From the NCBI GenBank assembly GCA_026119935.1, contig JALRMH010000105.1, forward strand, positions 1 through 25,093: 25,093 bases of DNA, written 5' to 3'. A program made the position numbers and the translations under genes. Source of the DNA: Endothia cerciana (taxonomy: Eukaryota > Ascomycota > Sordariomycetes > Diaporthales > Cryphonectriaceae). The notes beneath the pieces are model-generated. The model was not told the DNA's origin and made no database searches. It saw only the letters and a list, made by a program, of their open reading frames with translations. Of the stretch, positions 10,957 through 20,335 are shown one piece after another (the stretch's first letter is position 1; every line of letters starts with the position of its first letter).

Positions 10957-12265
10957 TTATATTCTTCCACCTAGGTGCAGCACGTTCTGTTCCACTGCCT
11001 CACTCGGTTCTCCACTGCCAGTGTACACGTATGCCAGCGTCTGAGGCCATACCTCGGGATGCGGCATCGGCAGGTCAATTGAGTCCCCGGTCCTGACGTG
11101 TCCCGACAGCATCAGCGCTGCCAGCGCAGGCAGATATGAACGTGCATACGCGAGGTCTAGACCAACAAAGACCGGTCAGCGGGGTTGGTTGCAGAACAGC
11201 AAAGGAGACCGGCAGGCTGACATGTGAGACAACAGTGGGGTTATACTTACGGACTGGCATCTCCTTGATGCTGCTCTTCGACTGGTGACTACCGACCCGG
11301 GACCTAGATGCGGCCACGCTAGATCGGCGCCGGTCCGAGCCTAGTGGTGTCAGGGGAGTCCGGGGAGTCGCCGGACTCCGTGCCGGATTTGACAGATCCT
11401 CAGGGGACAATGGGACTCGTGACTGGCGGCGTGAGGACGAAGGCGTCGTAGGCGTCGAGGGAAGTGTGGTCCTGAGCTGATCGAGGTCGAAGCTCCGCGC
11501 CAGGAGAAAAGGCTTGCGGTCCTTGCTCTTGGGCCGGATCCGCGCCCGAATCGCGAGCCGATTTCCCTCGATGCCGTCTACCTGTCCGCTTCCGCTCTTG
11601 CGCCACAGTGCGGTAGGGGTCACGAAGACATCCGCCTTGGCTGGATCACCCAAGTATACGTGGCCAAAGGCATGCAGCATGCCTGGCTGGATAATGGCCA
11701 GGCTCTGCCTCCGCCCCTCCGGCGATATTCCGGCTGGGGCTGACAGTCTGCGATTTGCCACTGCGCCCAGGTCGTTCGCTTGCGATGCTGTCATGCCCGA
11801 AAGCAGCATTGATCTGGTCTCGTCCACGAGCGACCGGTTCCGCATGCCGTGAGACGATCCTTGTGGATTGCTGGGCGCGTTAGCGGCTGTGAGTGGTGGC
11901 ATTGGTATCTGTGCGTACCATGGACTCCTCATTGTCATATGCCCGATTTTAGCAGCAATGGTCTGCTCCGTGGCGGGCGACATTGGTGTCCAAGCTGGTC
12001 TCTCGCTTACGAGCGAGCCCTGTCTGCCACTGCCTTCGAAGCTTTCCATCATCGTCCTCTCGTGCTGTCTCATGGCGACATCGTTGCCAGGAGTAGAGGG
12101 CTGGACGGGACTAGGCAGTGGCTTTGCTGTCAGAGGGCTGACAGAGGGCAAGGACGTGCGGTAAGTTCGAAAGACCGTCCTTGGGAGCCCATCGGCCAAC
12201 TCGTCCACGTAGTCCGTCCTGACTTCGAGGTTGGGCCTACTCCGTGTTTGGGCTTCCATTATCAT
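10957..12265 (-). CDS. Fungal protein with BTB/POZ-like C-terminus, 2 exons, 404 aa
   Basis: Proposed CDS is complement(join(10957..11156, 11251..12265)). Residues 1-190 are low-complexity, Ser/Pro/Thr-rich and probably disordered. Residues about 194-262 look folded (AFGHVYLGDPAKADVFVTP, then RLAIRARIRP and FLLARSFDLDQL). Residues 263-335 are again Ser/Pro/Arg-rich. Exon 2 encodes LAYARSYLPALAALML, then DSIDLPMPHPEVWPQTLAY and VYTG, which resembles the second half of a BTB/POZ domain (helix, short strand with LP, helix, YxYTG). The start is the ATG at 12265 (MIMEAQ); the ATG at 12259 is equally possible. The 94-nt intron has GTAAGT, a CTGAC branch site and CTAG acceptor. Reading through the intron gives an unrelated tail. 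It is divergent from GWT1. BTB proteins mediate dimerisation or cullin-3 binding; no function is assigned here. Confidence 0.75.
11157..11250 (-). other. Intron of the BTB-like gene (94 nt)
   Basis: Perfect donor GTAAGT, a GCTGAC branch-site match in the 3' half and acceptor CTAG, in phase 1. Splicing opens a 67-codon exon ending in TAA, whose sequence resembles BTB/POZ. The intron contains no in-frame stop in the upstream frame, so retention would yield a different C-terminus and not immediate termination. Confidence 0.8.
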
Positions 12266-13072
12266 GATGACACAGGGGGGTCGAAGAAGCTCAACGGAGA
12301 AGGAATCCAGGGATGGAGAACGCAATTATGTCAGAAGTGAACATCGAGTGCCAGCTCTGGCGACGTCTCAGAGGAGCCTGGAGGGCTTTGAAGGGCAAGA
12401 GTCCCCACGGAGGGCGGGTGAAAGAGGCGCCATGATGATCAGTCTTGTACGGCCTCCCTCACGGCATTTCGTTTCTTTCTTCTCTGCCGTCTGAAGGCTG
12501 GTGACCAAGCGTCATGAAGTCATATCTCAGGACAAAGACATGCGTCTCTAAGGTTTGAAAACAAAGAACGTGCGTTCCGCCATGGCATCAAGAGGACAAA
12601 GGACCCGGAATAGCGGCAGTCTCGGCGTTCCGGCCGTCTGAACCATAAGCTCCGCCATCCGAACCTCGCCACCCAAATGTCTCACTCTTTGTTTGCATCC
12701 GTTTGGTAAGTTCTCCCTAATTCCTCGCGGCTCTCGGTCCGAGAGCGAACTGAAAATAGAGAATACGAGAATGAGGAATGGTAGTGATGTTGTCTTACCT
12801 GCCAGGAGGTCGCTCAGGGAGGGCTCGCATGCGCGCCCCACTTGGTAGCTAGGATGTGCTAATTGGCTGGAAGCCCGCTCTTGGCTAGAGAGCTACGACC
12901 TACCTCCCTCGCGCAAGGCTGAGGAAGCACGACCATCTGTTGCTTTTCGTGCCAGCCTGTCCTTAGGGGGTGTCCGTAACCGATCGCGCCGCGCGATGCC
13001 GCTTGAGCTTGGAGAACCTCTGATCTCTCTCTCTTCTTTTTGTGCTCACCCTGAGACGTGGCCGGTCTCAAC
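12266..13072. promoter_or_regulatory. Divergent promoter between the BTB-like gene and GWT1
   Basis: About 0.8 kb separates the two head-to-head start codons. It contains a CT-rich tract just upstream of GWT1 (about 13021-13040), a common feature of fungal promoters, and a dyad centred at 12738 (GCTCTCGG-T-CCGAGAGC, 12730-12746) that includes inverted CGG triplets of the type bound by Zn2Cys6 regulators. Splice-site-like sequences occur on both strands: + donor GTAAGT at 12706 and a minus donor GTAAGA at 12798 with acceptor TTTTCAG ending at 12750. Leader introns are therefore possible. No promoter element is proven. Confidence 0.5.
12291..12433 (-). other. Two short upstream ORFs before the BTB-like gene
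   Basis: On the minus strand an ATG at 12433 opens 21 codons ending at 12368, and an ATG at 12344 opens 17 codons ending at 12291. Both close before the main start at 12265. If the transcript begins far enough upstream they could reduce translation of the main frame. Transcript start is unknown, and one of them could instead belong to an unrecognised upstream exon. Confidence 0.3.
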
Positions 13073-13130
13073 ATGTCTAACTCGACCGCCAGTTACAAGC
13101 AGCTCAAGGAGGACTTCGTGTCCGGCTTGA
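12996..13130 (+). other. Upstream ORF overlapping the GWT1 start
   Basis: An ATG at 12996 opens 44 codons in another frame and ends at 13130, inside GWT1 exon 1, so it overlaps the main start at 13073. If included in the mRNA it would be inhibitory. If transcription starts at or after the CT-rich tract near 13021 it is absent from the mRNA. Confidence 0.3.
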
Positions 13131-14673
13131 CGGGCGGTCCTGCCAGCGAAATAGTCGCGGTGACTGCTGTCTTGCCAGTGAGTCAATCCATCCATATCTG
13201 ACAGATCGGGGCGCGAATCAAGCTGAGTATCCGAAACAGGTCGCGGCTCTGGTCTGGTCAGTCCTGCAAGCGCGTCAATCCTTCTTCAGACCCTACACGG
13301 CCCTCGGAATTGTCGTCGACTACCTCCTCAACATCGGAGCTGCCCTGCTAGCGATCACGCTATACTCGAACAGCGCGGTCCTGCTCATGATCCTGCTCCT
13401 CGCCCCCGCCCTCCTTGTCTACGCTTTACCACCCAACACCGGCGCGCGGAGAAAGAAGCCCAAGCTCCCTCCCGCCGCCAAGTCCAATCCCGACAAGGCG
13501 ACCGGCACTACTGCGGCGGGCGGGCGCGATCTCGACGTTCTCTCGACAAAGCCCTTCCTGACATTTTTCCGCGGGTCGATACTGGTCCTCACATGTCTGG
13601 CGATCCTGGCAGTCGACTTTCGCATATTTCCGAGGCGCTTCGCGAAGGTGGAGACATGGGGCACATCGCTGATGGACGTCGGCGTGGGCGCCTTTGTCTT
13701 CTCTGCTGGCGTGGTCGCAGCGCGGCCCGTCCTCAAAGAACGCGCTGCCCACGCAGGCGGCAGCCGAGCGATGGTCGCGACCCTACCAAGACGGCTCGCC
13801 GACTCGTGCCGCCACTCCCTACCGCTCCTTGTCCTGGGTATAGTTCGCCTACTTAGCGTCAAGGGCCTCGACTACGCCGAACATGTCACCGAATACGGCG
13901 TGCATTGGAATTTCTTTTTTACGCTGGCGTTCCTGCCACCGTTTGTCGCCATCTTCCAGTCGGCGTTAAAAATAATCCCGTCGTATGCGGCCCTGGCGCT
14001 CATCTTGGGGGTAGCATACCAGGTCGTGCTGGAGAGCACCGGTCTGAAGGCCTATATCCTCACTGCCCCCAGGGTTGACTTGCTATCCAGGAATCGTGAA
14101 GGTGTCTTCAGTTTTGTTGGATACCTCGCCATTTTTCTCACTGGCCAGGACACAGGGATGTACGTCCTCCCGCGCAAGATCAACCCGCGCAGTAGTTCCA
14201 GCGGCGCAACGCAGAGGACGACGCTCCTGATGACCTTGGCTGTGTGGTGCAGCATATGGTCAGCGCTGTTCTTCCTCGCCACGGACTACAATTACGGGGC
14301 TGGTCTGTCTGTATCCCGCAGACTGGCGAACCTGCCCTACATCTTGGGCGTGGCCGCGTTGGGGTCCCTGCAGCTATTCGCGTACTGCCTGGTCGAGACG
14401 CTGTGCTTCCCGGGATTCTATAGTGCCACGGACGTGAAGGCCGAGAAGGAGGCTTATGAAATGGCGACGAGCAGGGTGCTCCGTGCCTACAACCGGAATG
14501 GTCTTGCGATCTTCTTGTTGGCGAACCTCATGACCGGGCTGGTCAACATGACCGTGCCGACGTTGGATGTCGGGCCAGTGGGAAGTATGGGTATTCTCGT
14601 GGCGTACAGCGCGGCCTTGACTGCTGTGGCGGTTGTGCTGGATATGTATAACATCAACATCAAGCTGCCATGA
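13073..14673 (+). CDS. GWT1: GPI-anchored wall transfer protein 1 (GPI inositol acyltransferase)
   Basis: Proposed CDS is join(13073..13177, 13240..14673), 512 aa, the usual length for fungal GWT1/PIG-W. The enzyme acylates the inositol of GlcN-PI in the ER membrane, an early step of GPI-anchor synthesis needed for cell-wall mannoproteins; in fungi it is the target of the antifungal manogepix. The protein is highly hydrophobic with many predicted membrane spans. It has a basic cytosolic-type loop near 103-130. GWT1 hallmark segments are visible: DFRIFPRRFAK (161-171) with SLMDVGVGAF (178-187), GVHWNFFFTL (255-264), NREGVFSFVGY (320-330), RRLANLPYIL (395-404) and NLMTGLVNMTVPT (464-476). The start ATG has A at -3 and begins MSNSTASYKQLKEDFVSG, typical of the family. 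No truncation or frameshift is seen. It is transcribed away from the BTB-like gene. Confidence 0.95.
13178..13239 (+). other. GWT1 intron 1 (62 nt)
   Basis: Donor GTGAGT, CTGAC/CTGAG branch-like sites and acceptor ACAG, in phase 0. It joins the conserved N-terminal ...TAVLP to VAALVWSVLQ, keeping the first membrane segment continuous. The frame upstream does not remain usable without splicing. Confidence 0.88.
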
Positions 14674-16207
14674 ACACTCGGCATTGGTATGTCAAGAACT
14701 CCCCCCCAAAGCCACGGTCCGCAGAGCCTGCCTTCTTTGCATGGATGTCGCCGGACAGCGCATGCCTCCGCAGGAACAGGACATGGACACCACTACTGGT
14801 GCAATCTCCATGGCCTCTGCTCGTTGCGTCGCTCAGCAGTGTCTTGACATGGCCCCTCCGTGATTGCGGTCCGGACGCGTAGCTGCGTATGGCTCTTGTG
14901 AGGGATATGCCAAGGACGAACGCTCGCCGCCTTGCGTCATCAGCACCACCAGCCTCACGCTGTCTGCTATGGCCTGTGCAGTATCATAACTCCTTCCTTG
15001 AGAATAAGACTGTGGTTGATTGGCCCTATCCATGGCGTCTCTTTACCATCTGCGACACAGACGGCAAGATGTCCCGAGGCCAGCCCAGCCGTGCCAGTCC
15101 AACGTCTCCGAGGCGGCCGACTAGCCTCTTAGCATCCCTATGCGACAGGCCGAAGAGCACGCGGCTCCTGCTGTTCGACAGCCAGGAAGAAAAGTTCAAA
15201 GGCAAAACATAATGCCGTGGTGGGACATGTCTCTCCCGCTGGCATTCGACCGCGAAACAAGATCTGCTAGTGCATGGAGTTGTAGGCAGGATGCCCAAGC
15301 TCGGCCCATCAGGCTCACCCCTACCTGCTGACGCCGCGCCCATCTCCGAGCTTCATCAATGCGTCCTGTCTGATGCGGCGGCATGACCCGTTCTGTATTG
15401 TACAAGATCGTCGATCAAGACTGTTCATGAGTAAGGGCTGTGGTTTCATTGCCGGTTTACGGCTCGTATCATAACTCCAGATGACTAGAAGTCCGGGAGC
15501 ATCAGACTAAAAGGATAGTCGTTGGTAGTGTTTCTACGGCCTCGGGGCGTGTAAGACATTGAGGGCATGTCTCCAGCATTCCGGCATTGATGTCAACAAC
15601 TCCGTGCTAGAGCCTGCCGATGTTCAGCGTGAGACCCGCTCGCCATGAACCAGTCTGCTGGGCCTTGGCTGTATACATGCTATCGGTACATCTATCAATG
15701 ATCGGCGTGAGCAGCGCGGGCGTGGGGTCTCCCATGGGGGGCCCCGTTCATGCGCTGGACCTGAGCCGGATCAGTGAGCGGGTGCGGCGGCCCAGGCGAC
15801 CGGAACGGGAAAGGGTTGAAAGAAAGTCGAAGTTTATGCGTGGGCGGGCGATACGCACTGCGCTCCAAGGATGAGAGGGGATGGAGGGGGACCGTTGAAA
15901 CTCGTCGGGCATGTTAGCGCCAGGGAGGTTCCGGATTTTGCTGCTACTCAGCCGTACGATATGATGATACGATACGGGGCACGAGCATGACTACAGAGAA
16001 TCGGGGATGTAACCTGGTCATCGCCAACAGTTGCAACCTCTCGACGCAGGCCGTGGTCGCCGGCAGCGCCGCTGATGACCACCTCGAGTGCCCCCGATGT
16101 TCAGAGGAGCGCGCATTGACCATTGATCGCAACCGACTGCTACCTTGACTCCTGAGGTCTCGTTCTCTTTGTCTACAGTGGCAGCAAGACGTAGAGGCCG
16201 CGCTGGC

Positions 16208-16236
<29 letters not shown>
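16208..16236 (+). repeat. (CA)14 microsatellite
   Basis: A perfect CA run of 29 nt in intergenic DNA. Minus-strand reading gives a Cys-Val repeat in an otherwise unrecognised frame, which argues against coding use. Confidence 0.95.
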
Positions 16237-16238
<2 letters not shown>

Positions 16239-17055
16239 CCGGCTTAGACCGAAATCCACAGGTGTCAAGGTCGCAGACAGAAAGACGGAAAAGCAAAAAA
16301 AACAAACAAGAAGCAGCTGAGAGCGAGAAGAAGGTAAGGTTACCGTGCATCAGACCCCGGGCCCTGTCAACCGTGGTAGCGCGGGGCCCAGAGGCGGGTT
16401 GCAATTCAGGAACAGCTGAGCTGGGTGGGTGGGGAGGGCCACTACGTAATTTCTTGTCTCAGCCCAACGCTGTCACACACGAGAAAGGCAAACGGGCACG
16501 GTTGCGATCATATGGGAGGTCCTCCCCGCGGCAGCATGGGTATCTGGAGCCACATGCGATTGACCCCCGAGGCTCACAGCCCTTCCCGTCGTCTGATCGT
16601 CCCGCGACGAACTCGATCACCTTGCGACCGCCAGGGGCCCTTCGGATGAAAAGGAAAATGGCTGTGGCTGGGGGAACGGTCACACCATGCAATCCTGCCC
16701 GCGGCACACCCCTTCGATCCGACCTTCTCGAAGGATATTGTGGGGACGACAGATAGCGTCTCGCACCCAGCCCCGGGGCCGCCGTCGTTGTTGGCTTGGG
16801 ATGATCGCTCATGCGACACGAGGCCGAGTCGACGACCTGATGACCAGCGCAGAGGTGCAGAAGACCCGGGGACATGTGAGAGACGGCAGCATTACATCAT
16901 TGGGGTACGCCGGGCCTCCACGTCACCGGCGAGGTTAGGCGAGGTGAGTCTCGAGCGACTCCGGCGCCGAAGCTATCGTGGATCCGGGAGGTAGCATCCG
17001 CCTCGCTGTGCCTGGCATGCCTGGATGCAAGGACAACGCCGTACCTGCGCTTGCC

Positions 17056-17073
17056 CTGCTGCTGCTGCTGCTG
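17056..17073 (+). repeat. (CTG)6 microsatellite
   Basis: Six perfect CTG units, read as poly-Leu on + or poly-Gln on -. No recognisable protein surrounds it. Confidence 0.9.
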
Positions 17074-18038
17074 CACCTCGGTCACCAAGTCAGCTGCAAG
17101 CACGCTGCACTTGCTCAGGCACGAGACCTGGGGGCCCGGAGAGCCGCTGCAGCCCCCCCCTGGATCCTCTGCTTCGAATGGCAGGTCAGTCGGCGCCGTG
17201 CCACCGAACCGCTCAGCGGCCCCTTGCGAGGTTCGCTGAAACCACCCTTATTACCGTGCGATTCCCAGGCCCTCCCATCACGAGTCCCGGCGGGATCCCG
17301 AGGCCGTTCGGTCGATTCTCGCAAGGGCTTCTGTGGTAGCGGGAGGGCTGAGACATGACAATGATACCAGGGCCCGTCCCTCTGCTGGGCATGCTGGGTC
17401 ACCTCACCGGGGCTGCCGCCAGGTTCATCCAGCGGGCACAAATTAGAATTTACACGTGAGGTGGTCGAGCCCTCAGATGCTCCCAGCGTCCGTTCGATAT
17501 CTCTTGAAACTAGGAAGATTGACTGCTGGGGGGTGTCCCGTCATCTTCAAGATTGGATGGCAGCGCATGAAGCGGTGATCTACCTCGTGGCCAAGCTGCC
17601 CTGGTGCAATCCGGCATGTCCCCGGCTGGTACGGCAGGCTAGTAGTAGCTCGGCCAAGGAACGGGGGAAGATTGCCATTGAGCGCGATATGGCCTTCTGG
17701 GGTTCTCGCACGAGCCAGACCAGAATCCCGTGTCTCGAGAGAGAGGGGGGAGGGAGGATGAGGAGGAGAGAGGGGTTCGAGGCCGACCCAAGTGGGATGC
17801 AGAAGGCCTGGCACGCGGGCCTGCCTGCCTCCAAGGTTCATTATGTAAAGAAGCTACCTGGGGATCGTGCAGCGAAATGAGACGTCGGGCTCGCCTGTGG
17901 TGAGATTGAGAGCGCGTGCATTGACCGGGCTGACATGTTTGCCTGGACCCATTGCGGTTGGCTAGGCGAAGGGAAAAACCAAGGCAGATCAAAAGGAACA
18001 CAGGGAAACGAGTGGTCAATTTGCTGAGATTAGGCTGA

Positions 18039-18147
18039 CCCTCTCCCTCTCTCTCCCTCTGCCTCTCTGCCTCTGCCTCCTCTGCCTCTGCCTCTGCCTC
18101 TGCCTCTGCCTCTGCCTCTGCCTCTGCGTCTGTGTCTGTCTGTCTCT
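18039..18147 (+). repeat. CT-rich tract with a TCTGCC hexamer array
   Basis: A low-complexity tract beginning as CTCTCC repeats carries nearly eight perfect tandem copies of TCTGCC at 18081-18127, and then degrades into GTCTGT repeats. On the minus strand it reads as an Arg-Gln dipeptide repeat in an unrecognised frame, most likely an artefact. Confidence 0.92.
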
Positions 18148-19240
18148 ACCCCTCCCTTTCCCTTTCGCTTCTCGCTTTTGATATGCCGTCAGGACCGGAG
18201 ACCCCGGTTGCAGCCCACCACCGGTACCATACGTTGTACATAGTAGATGGACAGTGAAGCAGCGTCCAGTGCGCTCGATTGCAGCGGGTGCATAGTGATC
18301 CGTAGCGCACTGACAATGGACAGAGTAACAAGGGGCCCATTCTTTCTGGACTCCCTTGACCCGGCCAGGGCCTGGAGGCCAACCTCCCTCCCTCTCTCTC
18401 TCCTGCATCGTCACCACCAGCATTGATTCCCTTCCCGAGGAACATCCCCCCACCCCTCCTCCTCAACTTCCTCGTGGACATCAACGGCGTGTAACCCGTT
18501 GGCCTGTCACAGCCCCTCGTTTTTTGGGTGGTTTTTTGGGTTTTTTTTTTCGTTTCCTTCTCGAACCGCACACATCCTCTGTCGCACTGTCTCACGACAC
18601 GACTCGACACGACAAGACACGCATTTCTGGAACTGGTCTCCTGCGACACGGCCGCGCCTAAACAGTAATTGAATAATTGACTCACCCGAGCAAGACCTGC
18701 ACACCACTGAGCGCCCCACCCGCAACCCGCACGACAGGAGATACCGTACCGAGCTGCTGTCAATCGTGCCGTGCCGCGCCTTGCCTGCCCGAGCGGCCAG
18801 CTGTCACGGGCAAGAGGGTGGACAGGATTCACTGGGGCCAAAACGACAACAACAGACGGCACTAGGCCGGCCTGTGAACACGTCGGCAGGTCGTTAGAGC
18901 ACCTGCAGGAGGAGGAGAGCCTCTTCCCCAAGCTGACTGCAGGGAGTCGCGCCTGAGAGCTGCATGCATGCAAGCTGCCCACGCCCGAGTCGACAAAGTG
19001 CCACCCGCTCTACCAATCGAGACTCTGGGCGAGGCGCAGGGGAGCGAAATCAAGGCGATCCGTCAACAACAGATCTCCATACCCTACTCCATACCCAACG
19101 GGACCCTTGACCGCCCTCTGTCAATCCTGCCCCCCCCGGCGTCCTCCATCTTGTGTGCGAGACTTGCAGCCCGGTGCGACTGCAGGGCCCTTCTGGACAA
19201 ACCACCACCACAACATCGTGAGAGCACAGGGGCAGCCATG

Positions 19241-19570
19241 ACACCATAAACCGTCATAACGCAGATTTCCCACGGGTGGCTAATTGGTATCCAAGCTTCT
19301 GAAATCTCCCGGCGGCCCAGTCATCGCATTGCTGGCTGATACTTCGGGCACCTATTCAAACAATCTGCAGTGCATAATAATAGTCAACGGTCGGGTTCAG
19401 GTCTTCTTCACCCAGCAAGTCCCAGCCCAGGACTCTCCAACTCGGCCATCCCTGGAAGCCAGGAAAGCAGAACTGGGACCACTCCCGCTCTGGCCGTACG
19501 GATACAAGCAAGGCACATACAGCACACACATCTACTAGACCCATCCCGTCCGTAACCTTGGCCCGGTTGC

Positions 19571-19602
<32 letters not shown>

Positions 19603-20335
19603 TCTTTTGTTTTTTTCCAAGTCCCGAGCCTGCCCATCTATCTCCAGAACCACCGTGCTCGACACGTTCCGTCCCTAGGGGAGAGAAAAAGCACAGGCGC
19701 TGGGGGCAACGTAGAAGCTTGCGGATCCTAGCTCTCGGCTGCTGCTGCTACCGCTCCTGCTCGCCCTCCTCATCCCTCCTCCAATTGTCCAACCCTACTA
19801 CTCCGACATCTCACAAAACCCACAGACCTGGGAATACCGGTGTCCTGACGCGGACGAGCGAGCGAAGCGACACCTCACTTCTCGCCCAGGTTCAGAACCC
19901 GACGTTGAGCCCAAGTGTTAGCCAGCCGTGCTAGATCCAACGTCTCCCGAAACACGCCCTACCGGCCTGCGGCCTAACGTTCGCCCCCTTTCCCGCCGTC
20001 AACCCCGTCCTACCCAACTCCAGTACTCGCCTAGCTCGGACGTCTCGAACATTGCGGGCAGGACGGCACGGCCTGCGCCCAAAGTCGTCAGTTCAAGTCT
20101 GGTCGAGTCACGCCAGCTCAGAGGTCAATCAATCGGTTGCATTCCTGCGAGGAGAGGACGACTGAAGACGCCGCGTGTCGGGTCGCAACACCTACCTCCC
20201 TGCACCCACCTCGTCACGTCACGTCACCGCACCGTACCTATCCCACCAGGCCCAACTTCCCACCTGCGACACACCGACTAAGTCGACCCCTTGCACCTTC
20301 GATCTGCTGCCCCTCCGCGCGTTTTGCGTGGGAAG
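19241..20335 (+). promoter_or_regulatory. ATG-free upstream region / probable long 5' leader of the KIN4-type gene
   Basis: No ATG occurs on the + strand between the ATG at 19238 and the start codon at 20336, a span of 1,095 nt. On the opposite strand the same span contains 14 ATGs, so composition does not explain the absence. From about 19740 the sequence is C-rich and G-poor, as is common in fungal leaders. This pattern is expected if much of the span is scanned by ribosomes. A T27 run lies at 19577-19603. The transcription start and possible leader introns are unknown. Confidence 0.55.
19577..19603 (+). repeat. T27 homopolymer upstream of the kinase gene
   Basis: Twenty-seven consecutive T residues about 730 nt before the kinase start. 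Poly(dA:dT) tracts are nucleosome-excluding and frequent in fungal promoters. This suggests, but does not show, that the promoter core lies nearby. Confidence 0.95.

Larger units (their letters stand above)
14674..19240. other. Long intergenic stretch, no secure gene
   Basis: Between GWT1 and the upstream region of the kinase gene I find only unrecognised frames, the largest being 139 codons (+, 17461-17880), 203 codons (+, 16145-16756) and 278 codons (-, 18146-18982). The last two are partly built from simple repeats. None has a known motif or a convincing exon chain. Simple repeats at 16208, 17056 and 18039 are listed separately. Small genes or non-coding transcripts cannot be excluded. Confidence 0.5.

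Noticed and set aside
12266..12325. Twenty-codon N-terminal extension of the BTB-like protein
   Set aside because: It begins with TTG and is Arg/Pro/Ser-rich without family-like features. ATG at 12265 is preferred.
18146..18982. 278-codon minus-strand frame
   Set aside because: It contains Lys/Thr-rich and Arg/Glu-rich runs from low-complexity DNA and lacks any recognisable domain or neighbouring exons.
19003..19030. tRNA A-box-like sequence on the minus strand (GATTGGTAGAGC)
   Set aside because: No anticodon stem, no TTCGA-type B box at the right distance and no acceptor stem of proper length. The resemblance stops at the D-arm.
20291..20335. Fifteen-codon N-terminal extension of the kinase frame
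   Set aside because: It begins with TTG. The first ATG is at 20336 in good context.
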